Shown in pieces: positions 1 to 9,200 of a stretch of 64,000 nucleotides of DNA; position 1 is the stretch's first letter, and each line of letters opens with the position of its first letter. This DNA is from Paracoccus liaowanqingii. GTDB taxonomy: Bacteria; Pseudomonadota; Alphaproteobacteria; Rhodobacterales; Rhodobacteraceae. The DNA is taken from NCBI RefSeq assembly GCF_004683865.2, contig NZ_CP038439.1, positions 3,102,001 to 3,166,000 of the forward strand, in the 5' to 3' direction. The notes beneath the pieces were generated by a model. The model had not been told where the DNA came from and ran no database searches. It worked only from the letters and a program-made list of their open reading frames with translations. Made by a program: the position numbers and the translations under genes.

Positions 1-1131
1 GTTGATCCGACCGGCCTGCTGCCCCGCGACGTCACGCTGGCCAGCCTTGCGGGCGATGTCGAGTCGACATTCCGCGCGATCGACAACAACGGCGAATCGC
101 GGGTGTTCACGGTGGTGCCGGTCGTACCGGGCCTCGTCTACGCCTTGGGCAGCTGGAGCCCGCGCATCGCCGGGGGCAACCTTTTCCAGCTGTCGCGCTT
201 CGGTGCCGTCATGCTGCCCGCCGCTCTGTGGATCGTGTCGCTTGCGGTCGCCTATTTCGCGGTCTTCCGTCTGGTCCTCCGCCACATCACCGTGCTGCGC
301 GGCCAGATGCGCCGCTTTGCCATCGGCAACCGCGACACCGCCCCCCCGGTGCTGGAGGATGCGCCGACCGAGATCACCGATGTCAGCCAGACCTTTCACA
401 ACATGGCGCGCATCCTGATCCGCGACGAGGAGGCGATGGAAAAGGCCGTCGCCGAAAAGACCGTCCTGCTGAAGGAGGTCCACCACCGGGTCAAGAACAA
501 CCTGCAGCTGATCGCCTCGATCATCAACATGCAGAGCCGGCTGATCGACGATCCGGACGCCAAGCGCGTGCTGCGCTCGGTCCAGGACCGGGTGGCGGCG
601 CTGGCCACGATCTATCGCAACCTCTATCAGGCCGAACAGCTGGACGCGGTGAACGCGGACCGGCTGATCTCGGACATCATCGCGCAACTGAGCACCGCGA
701 CCCGCGTGTCGGGGCGCGACCTGCGCATCCAGTCCGACATCCAGCCGCTGACCATGCTGCCCGACCAGGCCGTGCCGCTGACCCTGCTGACGACCGAGGC
801 CTTCACCAATGCCGTCAAATATGCGGGCAGGCCGTCCGAGGGCGGCCCCCCTTGGGTCCGCGTCTCGCTGACCTCGCCCAGCCCGGGCCAGGGCCTGCTG
901 GAGGTCGTGAACTCGACCGGCCCGGGTGGCGCCGCGGGCAGCACGGGGCTGGGCAGTCAGCTGATCGAGGCCTTCTCGATGCAGCTGGAGGGTGAAATCA
1001 GCACCTCGGAAGAGGGCGGTGCCTATCGCTTGGCCTTGGCCTTCACGCTGGCGCAGGGCAACCTCGGCCCCGCCGGCAGCCCCCGGCAGGTGGTCCTGAC
1101 CTCGGCCGCGCGGGCCGGATCGCGGCATTAG
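1..1131 (+). CDS. Sensor histidine kinase, HisKA_2/HWE type (5' end outside window)
   Basis: The reading frame is open from base 1, so the start lies upstream; 376 residues are visible. A membrane segment (about residues 70-95) is followed by a HAMP-like linker and an H-box of the HisKA_2 type, KEVHHRVKNNLQLI, with the likely phospho-accepting His at visible residue 161. An N-box-like EAFTNAVKYAG sits near residue 270 and a G-box-like GLGSQLIEAF near the end. Family knowledge: such kinases pass phosphate to a response regulator, in Rhodobacterales often in general stress or light signalling. The extracytoplasmic sensor is mostly outside the window and no regulator gene is adjacent, so the signal is unknown. 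Confidence 0.85.
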   Translation, partial: VDPTGLLPRDVTLASLAGDVESTFRAIDNNGESRVFTVVPVVPGLVYALGSWSPRIAGGNLFQLSRFGAVMLPAALWIVSLAVAYFAVFRLVLRHITVLRGQMRRFAIGNRDTAPPVLEDAPTEITDVSQTFHNMARILIRDEEAMEKAVAEKTVLLKEVHHRVKNNLQLIASIINMQSRLIDDPDAKRVLRSVQDRVAALATIYRNLYQAEQLDAVNADRLISDIIAQLSTATRVSGRDLRIQSDIQPLTMLPDQAVPLTLLTTEAFTNAVKYAGRPSEGGPPWVRVSLTSPSPGQGLLEVVNSTGPGGAAGSTGLGSQLIEAFSMQLEGEISTSEEGGAYRLALAFTLAQGNLGPAGSPRQVVLTSAARAGSRH

Positions 1132-1200
1132 GGCCGCGCCCCAGCTCAAATCGGCGTGCAGCCTGCTTGCGCTAAGGCTGTGCTGGGCTATCTTCTGCAA

Positions 1201-1905
1201 ATGGAACGCGAACCGACCTATGACCTGACGACCGGACGGGGGCTGATGGCCTGCCCGCGCTGCGATGCCCTGCATGTCGAGGAAGATCTCGACTTGGGCG
1301 AGACGGCCCGCTGCATCCGCTGCGGCACGGTCTTGGCCAAGCCCCGCGACGGGGCCTTCGCGCAGCTGATCGCGCTGGCCTTCACCTCGGTCGTGCTTCT
1401 GGTGGGGGCGGTGTTCTTCCCGTTCCTCGAGGTCTCGACCATGGGTTTCGGCAATGCCAGCTCGCTCTTCGACGTGGCGCTGGCCTTCGCCGAGGGGGTG
1501 CTGCTGCCCCTGGTGCTGGCGGTGCTGGCCATGATCATCGGCCTGCCGATCCTGCGGTCGGTCCTGCTGCTCTACACGCTGGTGCCGCTGGCGCAGGGGC
1601 GCCCGCCCCGCCGCCATGCCGCCCGTGCCTATCGCTGGTCGGAAATCCTGCGCCCTTGGTCCATGGCCGAGATCTTCGTGATCGGCACTGCGGTGGCGCT
1701 GGTCAAGGTCGCGGGCTTGGCGACCGTGCATCTGGGCCCGGCCTTCTGGGCCTTCTGCGCGCTGATCTTCGTCAACCTGGCCAGCCGGGCCTTCATGTGC
1801 CAGACCTCGATCTGGGACGCGATCGAGGATGCCGGGCTGCAGACCGAATTCGGGCCGCGCGCGCCCGCGGCCCCCCAACCCCTGCCCCGTCCCGAGGACG
1901 CATGA
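1201..1905 (+). CDS. pqiA: Paraquat-inducible protein A, first half (PqiA-like membrane protein)
   Basis: A 234-residue inner-membrane protein. The N-terminus has a rubredoxin-like zinc ribbon, CPRC (residues 18-21) and CIRC (38-41), followed by about four hydrophobic segments. This matches one of the two PqiA modules, which in E. coli lie in a single chain of about 417 residues. The start is taken at ATG 1201; an in-frame GTG at 1156 would add 15 residues without likeness to the family. The next gene overlaps by ATGA. PqiA is the inner-membrane partner of the PqiB tunnel for lipid movement between membranes; that role is inferred from the family. Confidence 0.88.
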   Translation: MEREPTYDLTTGRGLMACPRCDALHVEEDLDLGETARCIRCGTVLAKPRDGAFAQLIALAFTSVVLLVGAVFFPFLEVSTMGFGNASSLFDVALAFAEGVLLPLVLAVLAMIIGLPILRSVLLLYTLVPLAQGRPPRRHAARAYRWSEILRPWSMAEIFVIGTAVALVKVAGLATVHLGPAFWAFCALIFVNLASRAFMCQTSIWDAIEDAGLQTEFGPRAPAAPQPLPRPEDA

Positions 1906-2561
1906 GCGCGCCCGCCGAACAGCCGACAGCCCCGATCATGACCGCGCATCGCGCCGGTCTGGCCGGCTGCGCGCGCTGCGGGCGGGTCTGGCCTGCGGCC
2001 CAAGTTAACTGCCAACGCTGCGGCGCGCATCTGGTCCCGCCCGACCGGCGCGGGCTGCAGGCGGTCTGGGCGTGGTGGCTGGCCGGGCTGATCTGCTACA
2101 TCCCCGCCAACGTCTTCCCGATGATGAGCACGCAGACCTTCGCGGGCCTCGCCGGCAATTCCGAGGCGACGATCCTGGGCGGCGTGGCCGAACTGATGCA
2201 TTACGGCAGCTACGACATCGCGATCATCGTCTTCGTGGCCTCGATCATCGTGCCGATGGGCAAGTTCATCGCCATCGCCTGGCTGGCGACGGTGGCCGGG
2301 CGGCCCGCGACGGTCGAGCAGGCGCACACCCGGCTGAAGATCTACGAGGTGGTGGAATTCATCGGGCGCTGGTCGATGATCGACGTCTTCGTGGTGGCGA
2401 TCCTGTCGGCGCTGGTGCAGCTGGGTTTCGTGGCCTCCATCCATCCCGGCCCGGCGGCGGTCTCGTTCGCGCTGTCGGTTGCCTTCACGATGCTTTCCGC
2501 GCAAAGCTTTGATGCCCGACTGATCTGGCGGGGCCTGCCCCTGCGCAGCAAGACCGACTGA
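1902..2561 (+). CDS. pqiA: Paraquat-inducible protein A, second half
   Basis: A 219-residue membrane protein whose ATG overlaps the previous stop (ATGA), suggesting translational coupling. It repeats the same plan: zinc ribbon with Cys23/26 and Cys37/40, then hydrophobic segments, including a motif near residues 60-75 (CYIPANVFPMM) typical of PqiA modules. The two neighbouring genes together correspond to one full-length E. coli PqiA. It is followed 36 bases later by pqiB. Function is inferred from the family: an inner-membrane component of an MCE lipid-transport system. Confidence 0.88.
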   Translation: MSAPAEQPTAPIMTAHRAGLAGCARCGRVWPAAQVNCQRCGAHLVPPDRRGLQAVWAWWLAGLICYIPANVFPMMSTQTFAGLAGNSEATILGGVAELMHYGSYDIAIIVFVASIIVPMGKFIAIAWLATVAGRPATVEQAHTRLKIYEVVEFIGRWSMIDVFVVAILSALVQLGFVASIHPGPAAVSFALSVAFTMLSAQSFDARLIWRGLPLRSKTD

Positions 2562-2597
2562 TCGGTCCCTGAAAATGACGACCAAGGACAGCGACCG

Positions 2598-4649
2598 ATG
2601 AGTGAGACCCCCCCGCCCCTGCAGCCGGCCAGCCCGGTCCGGAAGACTGCGGCCAAGGCGGCGCAGGCCGGGATCAACGTGGTCTGGATCGTGCCCATCG
2701 TGGCACTGATCGTGACGCTTGGCATCGCCTGGAACGCCTTCCGCGACCGGGGCAGCGTGGTCGAGATCGAGTTCGCCGATGCCACCGGCATCACGCCGGG
2801 CGACACCACCCTGCGCTTTCGCGAGATCACCGTGGGCCGGGTCGAGGGCGTCCGCTTCACCGACGATCTGGCCCGGGTCGTCGTCTCGGTCCGCGTGGAT
2901 ACCGAGATCGCGCAGTTTATCGACGATCAGGCCGCCTTCTGGATCGTGCGCCCGCAGGTCAGCGCGCAGGGCGTGACGCGGCTGGACACCGTCCTCAGCG
3001 GCGCCTTCATCGAGGGCTACTGGGATTCCAATCTGTCGGCCCCCGCCGACCGGTTCATCGGGCTGGAACGCCCGCCCCTGATCCGCGACGACCAGCCGGG
3101 CAGCTGGGTTACCCTGTCGATGGACAGCGCGGACGGCCTGTCCGAGGGCGCGCCCGTGCTGTTCCGGGGGGTCGAGGTCGGGCGGCTGGAGAACATCCGT
3201 CTGGACGAGGGCAGCGACCGCGTGCTGGCCGATGCCTTCGTGAACGCGCCTCATAACGAACGCCTCAGCAGCGCCAGCGTCTTCTGGGACACCTCGGGCT
3301 TTTCCGTGTCGCTTGGCGCGCAGGGCGTGGCGCTGAACGTGAACTCGCTGTCCTCGCTGCTGCAGGGCGGCGTCGCCTTCGAGACCTTCGTCAGCGGCGG
3401 CGCACCCATCGAGCCGGGGCAGGAATTCGCCGTCCAGCCCGACGAAGGCACGGCCCGCGCCTCGCGCTTCGATGACGACGATGCCTCGCTGCTGCGGGTC
3501 GGCATGCTGATCGACGACAGCCTGGAGGGGCTGGAGCAGGGGGCCGACGTGCAGTTCCAGGGCCTGCGGGTCGGGCGCGTGGTCGATCTGGCCGTCAGCC
3601 TGACCGAAGGTCCGGGCGGCACCCCCCAGCCCCGCCAGCTGGTGACGATGATCATCTCGCCGCGCCGCTTGGGCCTGCCCGACGGCGCGACGGCCGAGGA
3701 TGCGCTGGCCCTTCTGACCGAGGAGGTCGCGGGCGGCCTGCGCGGTCGCGTGGCCAGCGCCGGATTCTTGGGCACCACGCTGATGGTCGAGCTGGTGCAG
3801 ATCCCCGGCGCCGCCGAGGCCGCCATCGACACGGGCGCGGATCCAAACCCGCTGATCCCCTCGGTCGAGGGCGATCTGGACGATTTCACCGCCAGCGCGC
3901 AGGGGCTGGTGAACCGCATCGGCAACCTGCCCATCGAGGAGGTGCTGACCTCGGCCCGCGACATGCTGGACAGCGTGACGGTGCTGGCCAGTTCGCAGGA
4001 CACCCGCGCGATTCCGGGCGCCGTGCTGCAGGCCATCGAGGATGGCAGCTTGGCCTTGGCCGACATCAGCGCGATCACCGGCGATCTGCGGGCCGCCGAC
4101 AGCGGCCAGACGCTGGCGCGGATGCTGGACGAGGCCTCGGCCGCCTTCACCGCCGTCAGCGAGGCCGCCGTGGGCGTGCCCGAGATGGTCGAGCAGATCG
4201 ACGTCGCCGCGGCCTCGGTCGAGGAGTTCGGCTTTGCCGAGATCAGCCTGCAGGCCGAGGGAATCCTGGCCGACCTGCGCGCCATGCTGGGCAGCGAGGA
4301 TGCCGAAGAGCTGCCGCGCAACCTGTCCAACACGCTGGAGGCCGCCACGGGCCTGCTGACCGACCTGCGCGACGGCGGGGCGGTGGGCAGCCTGAACAAT
4401 GCGCTGACCTCGGCCAGCGGGGCGGCGGACCAGATCGCGGCCTCGGTCCAGCAGCTGCCGCAGCTGATCGGCAGCCTGCAGCAGACCGCCTCGCGCGCCG
4501 AGACGCTGTTCGCCAGCTATGGCGACCGGTCCGCCTTCAACAGCGAACTGATCGGCGCGCTGCGCGAGCTGCGCCGTGCCACCCAATCCATCGGCTCGGT
4601 CGCCCGGCTGATCGAACGCAATCCCCGCGCCTTCATTCTGGGACGATAG
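2598..4649 (+). CDS. pqiB: PqiB-like MCE-domain protein
   Basis: 683 residues with one N-terminal membrane anchor (about 30-50) and three successive MCE/MlaD domains (roughly 55-150, 165-260 and 285-400). Each has the fold's signature of a G-D/A-x-V/L-x-F/R turn before a GxVxx strand (for example GDTTLRFREITVGRVEG). The C-terminal 270 residues are Ala/Ser/Leu-rich helix, as in PqiB, whose C-terminal coiled coils stack into a tunnel across the periplasm. Upstream are two pqiA genes, downstream a lipoprotein gene, giving the usual pqiAABC order. Length is above the E. coli protein (about 546). Substrate is probably phospholipid, by family inference. Confidence 0.9.
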   Translation: MSETPPPLQPASPVRKTAAKAAQAGINVVWIVPIVALIVTLGIAWNAFRDRGSVVEIEFADATGITPGDTTLRFREITVGRVEGVRFTDDLARVVVSVRVDTEIAQFIDDQAAFWIVRPQVSAQGVTRLDTVLSGAFIEGYWDSNLSAPADRFIGLERPPLIRDDQPGSWVTLSMDSADGLSEGAPVLFRGVEVGRLENIRLDEGSDRVLADAFVNAPHNERLSSASVFWDTSGFSVSLGAQGVALNVNSLSSLLQGGVAFETFVSGGAPIEPGQEFAVQPDEGTARASRFDDDDASLLRVGMLIDDSLEGLEQGADVQFQGLRVGRVVDLAVSLTEGPGGTPQPRQLVTMIISPRRLGLPDGATAEDALALLTEEVAGGLRGRVASAGFLGTTLMVELVQIPGAAEAAIDTGADPNPLIPSVEGDLDDFTASAQGLVNRIGNLPIEEVLTSARDMLDSVTVLASSQDTRAIPGAVLQAIEDGSLALADISAITGDLRAADSGQTLARMLDEASAAFTAVSEAAVGVPEMVEQIDVAAASVEEFGFAEISLQAEGILADLRAMLGSEDAEELPRNLSNTLEAATGLLTDLRDGGAVGSLNNALTSASGAADQIAASVQQLPQLIGSLQQTASRAETLFASYGDRSAFNSELIGALRELRRATQSIGSVARLIERNPRAFILGR

Positions 4650-4651
4650 TC

Positions 4652-5293
4652 ATGATCAAACCTTCTTTTCCCGTGCTTGCCCTGCTGGGATCGGCCCTGC
4701 TGGCCGCCTGTTCCAACCCCGAGGACACGGGCCGCTTCCTGATCGATCCGCCCACCGCCGGGGTGCAGGTCGCCAACCGCCTCGGCACCGCCGAGCTGAA
4801 GGACGTGTCCCTGCCCGAATATGCGGGCGATCAGGAGGTGGCCTACCAGTCGCCCGACGGCGCGGTGCGGTCGAACCCGGACAACCTGTGGGCCGACAGC
4901 CCCTCGCGCGCCTTCACCACGACGCTGGCCCGGGCCATCGGCGAGGTGTCCGGCGCCACCGTGATCGGAGAGCCCTGGCCCCTGGCCCAGCCCCCCGCGC
5001 GCCGGCTGGAGGTGCGGGTCGAACGCGCGCTCGCCCAAGCCGACAACAGCTATCGCCTGTCGGGGCGCTATTTCGTGTCCGATGACGGGCTGACCGGCGG
5101 CGGCACCAACCATGCACGCAGCTTCGACATCCGGGTGCCGATGACAGCGCAGGGGCCGGGCGAGACGGCGGTGGCGCTCAGCCAGGCGATCTCGATCCTG
5201 GCGCAGCAGATCGCCACGCTGTCGGGGCCGGGCGCCACGATCGCCACCACGCAGCCCGCCACGGACGAATTCGGCCTGCCGCCGCTGTTCTGA
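4652..5293 (+). CDS. pqiC: PqiC-like ABC-type transport auxiliary lipoprotein
   Basis: 213 residues, starting two bases after the pqiB stop. The N-terminus is a lipoprotein signal: a short basic start, a hydrophobic stretch, and a lipobox LLAAC with the lipidated Cys near residue 20. The body fits the PqiC/DUF330-like auxiliary lipoprotein family, which attaches to the outer membrane and contacts the end of the PqiB tunnel. The position at the end of the pqi operon supports the call. It probably shares the promoter upstream of the first pqiA gene. Confidence 0.82.
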   Translation: MIKPSFPVLALLGSALLAACSNPEDTGRFLIDPPTAGVQVANRLGTAELKDVSLPEYAGDQEVAYQSPDGAVRSNPDNLWADSPSRAFTTTLARAIGEVSGATVIGEPWPLAQPPARRLEVRVERALAQADNSYRLSGRYFVSDDGLTGGGTNHARSFDIRVPMTAQGPGETAVALSQAISILAQQIATLSGPGATIATTQPATDEFGLPPLF

Positions 5294-5312
5294 TCCGGAA
5301 GGTCTGGGGCGG

Positions 5313-6089
5313 TCAGGCCAGCGCGGCCAGCAGCTGGCCGTGCAGCCGGTCGCCCGCGACGATCAGCCCGTCCACCTGCGCGCGCGGGCTGTTGAAGCGC
5401 ATCGGCTGGCCGCGCCGATCGCTGACCGCGGCGCCCGCGCGTTCCGCGATCAGGCTGCCCGCCGCGATGTCCCATTCCCAGGCCGCGCGCAGTGACAGGG
5501 CGGCGTCGAAGCGCCCCTCGGCCGCCAGGCACAGCCGCCATGCCAGAGAGGACCGGAACTCGCGCCGGAAGGGCGGCAGTACGCCGCGCCAGTTCGCAGC
5601 CTCGGTCACGGCGCGATAGGTCAGCACGGTGGCGCCATCGATATCGGCTCCGGTCGGCGCGATGGGGACGCCGTTCAGCAGCGCCGGGCCGTCCGCGACG
5701 GCGGTATAGGTCAGGTCCAGCACCGGCAGATGGACGACGGCGGCGATGATGCGGTCGCCCTCGGCCACGGCCAGCGAATGGGAGAATCCCTCCTGCCCGT
5801 CGATGAAGGCGCGGGTGCCGTCGATGGGATCGATGATGAAGCAGCGCCGCGCATCCAGCCGCGCCGGATCGGCCTCGCTTTCCTCGGACAGCCAGCCGTA
5901 ATCGGCGCGCGCGCCCATCAGCCGGGCCTCCAGCGCGTCGTTGACGGCCAGATCGGCCTCGGTCACCGGGCCGGCATCGCCGCCCTTGTCCCAGGCCCGG
6001 GGATCGCGCCGCCAATAGCGCAGGGCGATCCGCCCGGCATCGCGGGCGGCCTCGGCCAGCAGGGCCAGATCGACCTCAGGCGCCGGCAA
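5313..6089 (-). CDS. cysQ: Inositol monophosphatase family, CysQ-like 3'(2'),5'-bisphosphate nucleotidase
   Basis: 258 residues. The metal-binding motifs of the FIG/IMPase fold are present: EES near residue 69, DPIDGTRAF near residues 87-95, and WDIAAGSLIAERAG near residues 205-220. The sequence DKGGDAGPVTEADL at the N-terminus is typical of CysQ. CysQ removes a phosphate from PAP, the by-product of sulfate assimilation; an inositol-phosphatase role is not excluded. The start is TTG at 6089, overlapping the pmbA stop by 14 bases, so translation is probably coupled. The gene is convergent with pqiC. Confidence 0.82.
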   Translation of the reverse strand: MPAPEVDLALLAEAARDAGRIALRYWRRDPRAWDKGGDAGPVTEADLAVNDALEARLMGARADYGWLSEESEADPARLDARRCFIIDPIDGTRAFIDGQEGFSHSLAVAEGDRIIAAVVHLPVLDLTYTAVADGPALLNGVPIAPTGADIDGATVLTYRAVTEAANWRGVLPPFRREFRSSLAWRLCLAAEGRFDAALSLRAAWEWDIAAGSLIAERAGAAVSDRRGQPMRFNSPRAQVDGLIVAGDRLHGQLLAALA

Positions 6090-7452
6090 CGGTCATGCCC
6101 CCGACCAGCAGGCTGGGCACCTCGGCCGCGCGCCACGGCAGGGCGTCGTCGGCAGCGACCAGCGTCATCAGCATCTCGCGCAAGTTGCCCGCGATGGTGC
6201 ATTCGTTGACCGGCCAGGCGATCTGGCCGTTCTCGACCCAGAACCCGGCGGCGCCGCGCGAGTAATCCCCCGTCGTGCCGTTGACCGAGGCCCCCAGCAT
6301 CGAGGTCACGACCAGCCCCCGCCCCATCTGCGCGATCAGGTCCTGCCGGCTGTGCGTGCCCGGCGTCAGGATGACGTTGCTGTGGCCCGGGGCGGGGGCC
6401 GAGGCCAGCCCGCGCGCCGCCGCCGCCGTGCTGGCCATGCCCAGCTTGCGCCCGGTGGCCAGATCCAACGTCCAGCCCTGCAGCACGCCATCCGCGACGA
6501 TCCGGCGGGCCTGCGTCTCCAGCCCCTCGGCGTCGAAGGGGCGCGACGAGGGATAGCGCGGGCGCAGCGGATCCTCGGTCAGGTCCATGCCGGGGGGCAG
6601 CACGGCCTCGCCCAGGTCGCGGCGCAGCCAGCTGGCCCCGCGCGCGACGGCGGCGCCGTTCACCGCCGACAGCAGATGCCCGATCAGCGAGGCCGACACG
6701 CGGCGGTCGAAGAGGATCGGAAAGGCCCCGGTCGGCGGCCTGCGGGCGCCCGCGCGGGCCAGGGTGCGTTCGGCGGCCAGCGCCCCGATCTCTTCGGGGC
6801 TGGGCAGGTCGGCGGCATAGACGCGCGATTCCCCGGCATAGTCGCGTTCCATCCCCAGCCCCTCGCCGGTGATGGCCACGACCGACAGGGCGTGCCCGGT
6901 CCGGGCATAGCCGCCCGAGAACCCGTTCGACGCCGCCAGCCACATGCGGCGGTGGCTGTAGCTGGCATTGGCGGCCTCGACTTGGGAGATGCCCTTCGCG
7001 GACAGGGCGGCGGCCTCGGCCCGCAGGGCCATGTCCTGCAGATGGGCGGGGTCTGGCTCGGCGCCTTCCTCGGCGATGTCAAGATGGCGCGCGTCGCGGC
7101 GCGCGGTCAGCTGTGACGGATCGGCCAGCCCAAGATCGTCGTCGACGGGCGCCTCGCGAGCCATGGCGACGGCACGCTGCGCCATCTGCGCGATCGCCTC
7201 GTCCCCGTGATCCGAGGATGACACCGCCGCCTGCCGCCCGCCGGTCAGAACGCGCAGCCCGATCTCGATCCCCTCGGAGCGTTCGGCCTGTTCCAGCCCG
7301 CCCGCGCGCACATCGATGCCGATGGCCCGGCCATCGACTGCCAGCGCATCCGCCTGATCGGCCCCGGCCTTGCGGGCGGCCTGGACCAGAGCCTCGGCCA
7401 GATGCTTCAGGCGGAACGGATCGGTCGGATCGGCGGTCATGGAAGGGCTCAT
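6076..7452 (-). CDS. pmbA: TldD/PmbA family metalloprotease, PmbA subunit
   Basis: 458 residues, the usual length for PmbA (TldE). The C-terminal part has the family's conserved blocks, such as GASVNGTTGDYSRGAAGFWVENG broken over residues 385-410 and NECTIAGNLREML near 412-424. PmbA forms a heterodimer with the catalytic TldD and helps degrade or mature peptides; PmbA itself lacks the HExxxH metal site, and I see none here. No tldD is in the window. cysQ follows with a 14-base overlap. The start at 7452 is ATG; an internal ATG five codons later is possible. Confidence 0.88.
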   Translation of the reverse strand: MSPSMTADPTDPFRLKHLAEALVQAARKAGADQADALAVDGRAIGIDVRAGGLEQAERSEGIEIGLRVLTGGRQAAVSSSDHGDEAIAQMAQRAVAMAREAPVDDDLGLADPSQLTARRDARHLDIAEEGAEPDPAHLQDMALRAEAAALSAKGISQVEAANASYSHRRMWLAASNGFSGGYARTGHALSVVAITGEGLGMERDYAGESRVYAADLPSPEEIGALAAERTLARAGARRPPTGAFPILFDRRVSASLIGHLLSAVNGAAVARGASWLRRDLGEAVLPPGMDLTEDPLRPRYPSSRPFDAEGLETQARRIVADGVLQGWTLDLATGRKLGMASTAAAARGLASAPAPGHSNVILTPGTHSRQDLIAQMGRGLVVTSMLGASVNGTTGDYSRGAAGFWVENGQIAWPVNECTIAGNLREMLMTLVAADDALPWRAAEVPSLLVGGMTVAGA

Positions 7453-7514
7453 CTGAATGGAGGTCGGACAAAAACGGACGGCCGGGGCAGGGGCCCCGGC
7501 CGCCGGATCGCGGT

Positions 7515-9125
7515 CTACTGGATCTGCTGGCCGTTGGCGAATATGGACCCGCCCTCGCGGAACTCGATCTCGGTCTGCAGCTGGTCGGGTTTGCCCTCGA
7601 CCGGGCGGGCGAACATCGCCATCATCATGCGCGGCGCCATCAGCTGGTCCTGCGGGACGATGCCCATCGCGGCCAGGCTGTCCAGCAGGGTGTCGATGCC
7701 GCTGAACAGACCGGTGATCGTGCCGACCGGCTGGCTGGGATCGTCGCCGAAGGTCAGGTCGCCCGACATCTGGACGCTGGCCCCAACCGCGTCCAGCGAC
7801 AGGTTGTTGATCGACAGGCTGCGCGGCAGGAAGGGCATCTGCGGCTGGCCGTCCGGCCCGGTCTGGGTGCCGTCCGCAAAGGTCGGGTCCATGAAGTTCT
7901 GCGACAGGATCGTCTGGCCGTCCACGTTGAGGGTCAGGCTGGCGGGATCGCGGGGCAGGGCGGCCTCGGGGTCCAGCGCCTGCCAGATGGCGTCGTCCAG
8001 CGTCAGCCCTTCCAGCGCATAGCGCAGCGCGAAGGGCTGTTCCTCCTCCGAGGCCACGACGGGCATCGCCAGCCGGAAGCTGTTCAGCGCCGCCGCATAG
8101 GAGATCGGGAAGGGCATCCCGGACGAGGTCATCTGCGTCGCCATGTCGGTGGCGCTGCCCTCGTAGGTCAGCCCCTCGGCGCTCATCGAGACGGCCAGCG
8201 CGCCGCTGGCGGCGGTGAATTCGCCGCTGGCCGTGGCGTCCTCGCCCTCGAGGCCGGTCGTGGCCGAGGTGAAGCTGCCCGCGATGGCGCCCATCGCGAA
8301 CCGGCCCGCGCCCGAGGCGCCCGCCTCCAGCGCAGCGGCGGGCTGGTTGCCGAAGGTGATCTCGCCCGCGGGCGAGGTGCCCTCTCCCTCCAGCGTCAGG
8401 TCGCTGATGCGGATGGTCGCGTCGAAGCTGTCAATGGCGGTGTCCGTGTCGCCGTCTGCCGGGGCGGTGGCATCCGCCCCGCCCTCGGGCGCCGCGTCGC
8501 CGGTCGCCTCATCCTCGGGCATCGTGGCGGCGGGGCCGGTGGCGCTGACCTGCATCTCCAGCATGTCGGCGCTGCCCTGATAGGTCTGGGTCGCGCTGCC
8601 ATCGGCAGCGGTGGCGGTCGTCTGCGTGCCCTCGACATTGGTCAGGGTGGCGGTGACGGGCACCTCGTTGGTGTCGTCCAGCGCGCGGCCTTCCAGCACC
8701 AGGGTCGGCATGACGAAGCTGTGCTGCATCTCGTCTGCGGTGCCCGAGGACAGCGTCTCGTTGCCCGGCGCGTCCAGGGTCAGGGTCATGCCGACCTCTT
8801 CGCCCTCGGGATCGGTGTCGCGCATCTGCAGCACCATCTGGCCCTCGACGACCGAGCGTACGGTGCCGTCGCCGGTGGCGGCCAGGTCGATGCGGGGCAG
8901 GGTCAGCGTCATGTCCGACGCGGTCTCCTCCTCGGCGGTCAGCACCACGTCGGTCAGCGTCAAACGGTCGCCCGAGCCTTCCTCGGACCCGACCTGGACC
9001 TGATAGCCCATCTGTTCATAGCCATCGCGCAGGTTCTGCCAGACCTCGTTCGGCGTGACATCGGCCAACAGCGGGCCTGCGCCCAGAATCAGCGCCATGG
9101 CCGAGGTTGCAAGGGGACGATACAT
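7515..9125 (-). CDS. DUF2125 domain-containing secreted protein
   Basis: 536 residues, with a signal peptide (hydrophobic residues 5-18, cleavage after LLA) and no other membrane segment. The body is acidic with repeated Thr/Asp/Glu-rich strands. It matches the DUF2125 family, an uncharacterised periplasmic beta-rich family common in alphaproteobacteria. The middle (about residues 175-230) is low-complexity Ala/Asp/Glu/Pro, probably a disordered linker. The frame is open far upstream, but ATG 9125 gives the signal peptide directly. It is divergent from the crotonase gene with 75 bases between. Function unknown. Confidence 0.75.
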   Translation of the reverse strand: MYRPLATSAMALILGAGPLLADVTPNEVWQNLRDGYEQMGYQVQVGSEEGSGDRLTLTDVVLTAEEETASDMTLTLPRIDLAATGDGTVRSVVEGQMVLQMRDTDPEGEEVGMTLTLDAPGNETLSSGTADEMQHSFVMPTLVLEGRALDDTNEVPVTATLTNVEGTQTTATAADGSATQTYQGSADMLEMQVSATGPAATMPEDEATGDAAPEGGADATAPADGDTDTAIDSFDATIRISDLTLEGEGTSPAGEITFGNQPAAALEAGASGAGRFAMGAIAGSFTSATTGLEGEDATASGEFTAASGALAVSMSAEGLTYEGSATDMATQMTSSGMPFPISYAAALNSFRLAMPVVASEEEQPFALRYALEGLTLDDAIWQALDPEAALPRDPASLTLNVDGQTILSQNFMDPTFADGTQTGPDGQPQMPFLPRSLSINNLSLDAVGASVQMSGDLTFGDDPSQPVGTITGLFSGIDTLLDSLAAMGIVPQDQLMAPRMMMAMFARPVEGKPDQLQTEIEFREGGSIFANGQQIQ

Positions 9126-9200
9126 GAGGAAGACCTTTCGCAAACCCAGAGTCCGTGGCATTCCTGACACAGTGCCTTCGAAAGGGAAAGGGAACAAATC

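Noticed and set aside
1156..1200. GTG start for the first pqiA gene
   Set aside because: Adds 15 residues that do not resemble PqiA N-termini; ATG 1201 leads directly to the zinc-ribbon module.
1629..4586. A 985-codon minus-strand open frame opposite the pqi genes
   Set aside because: Low-complexity composition (Gly/Arg/Gln/His), no motif, fully antisense to the recognised pqi operon.
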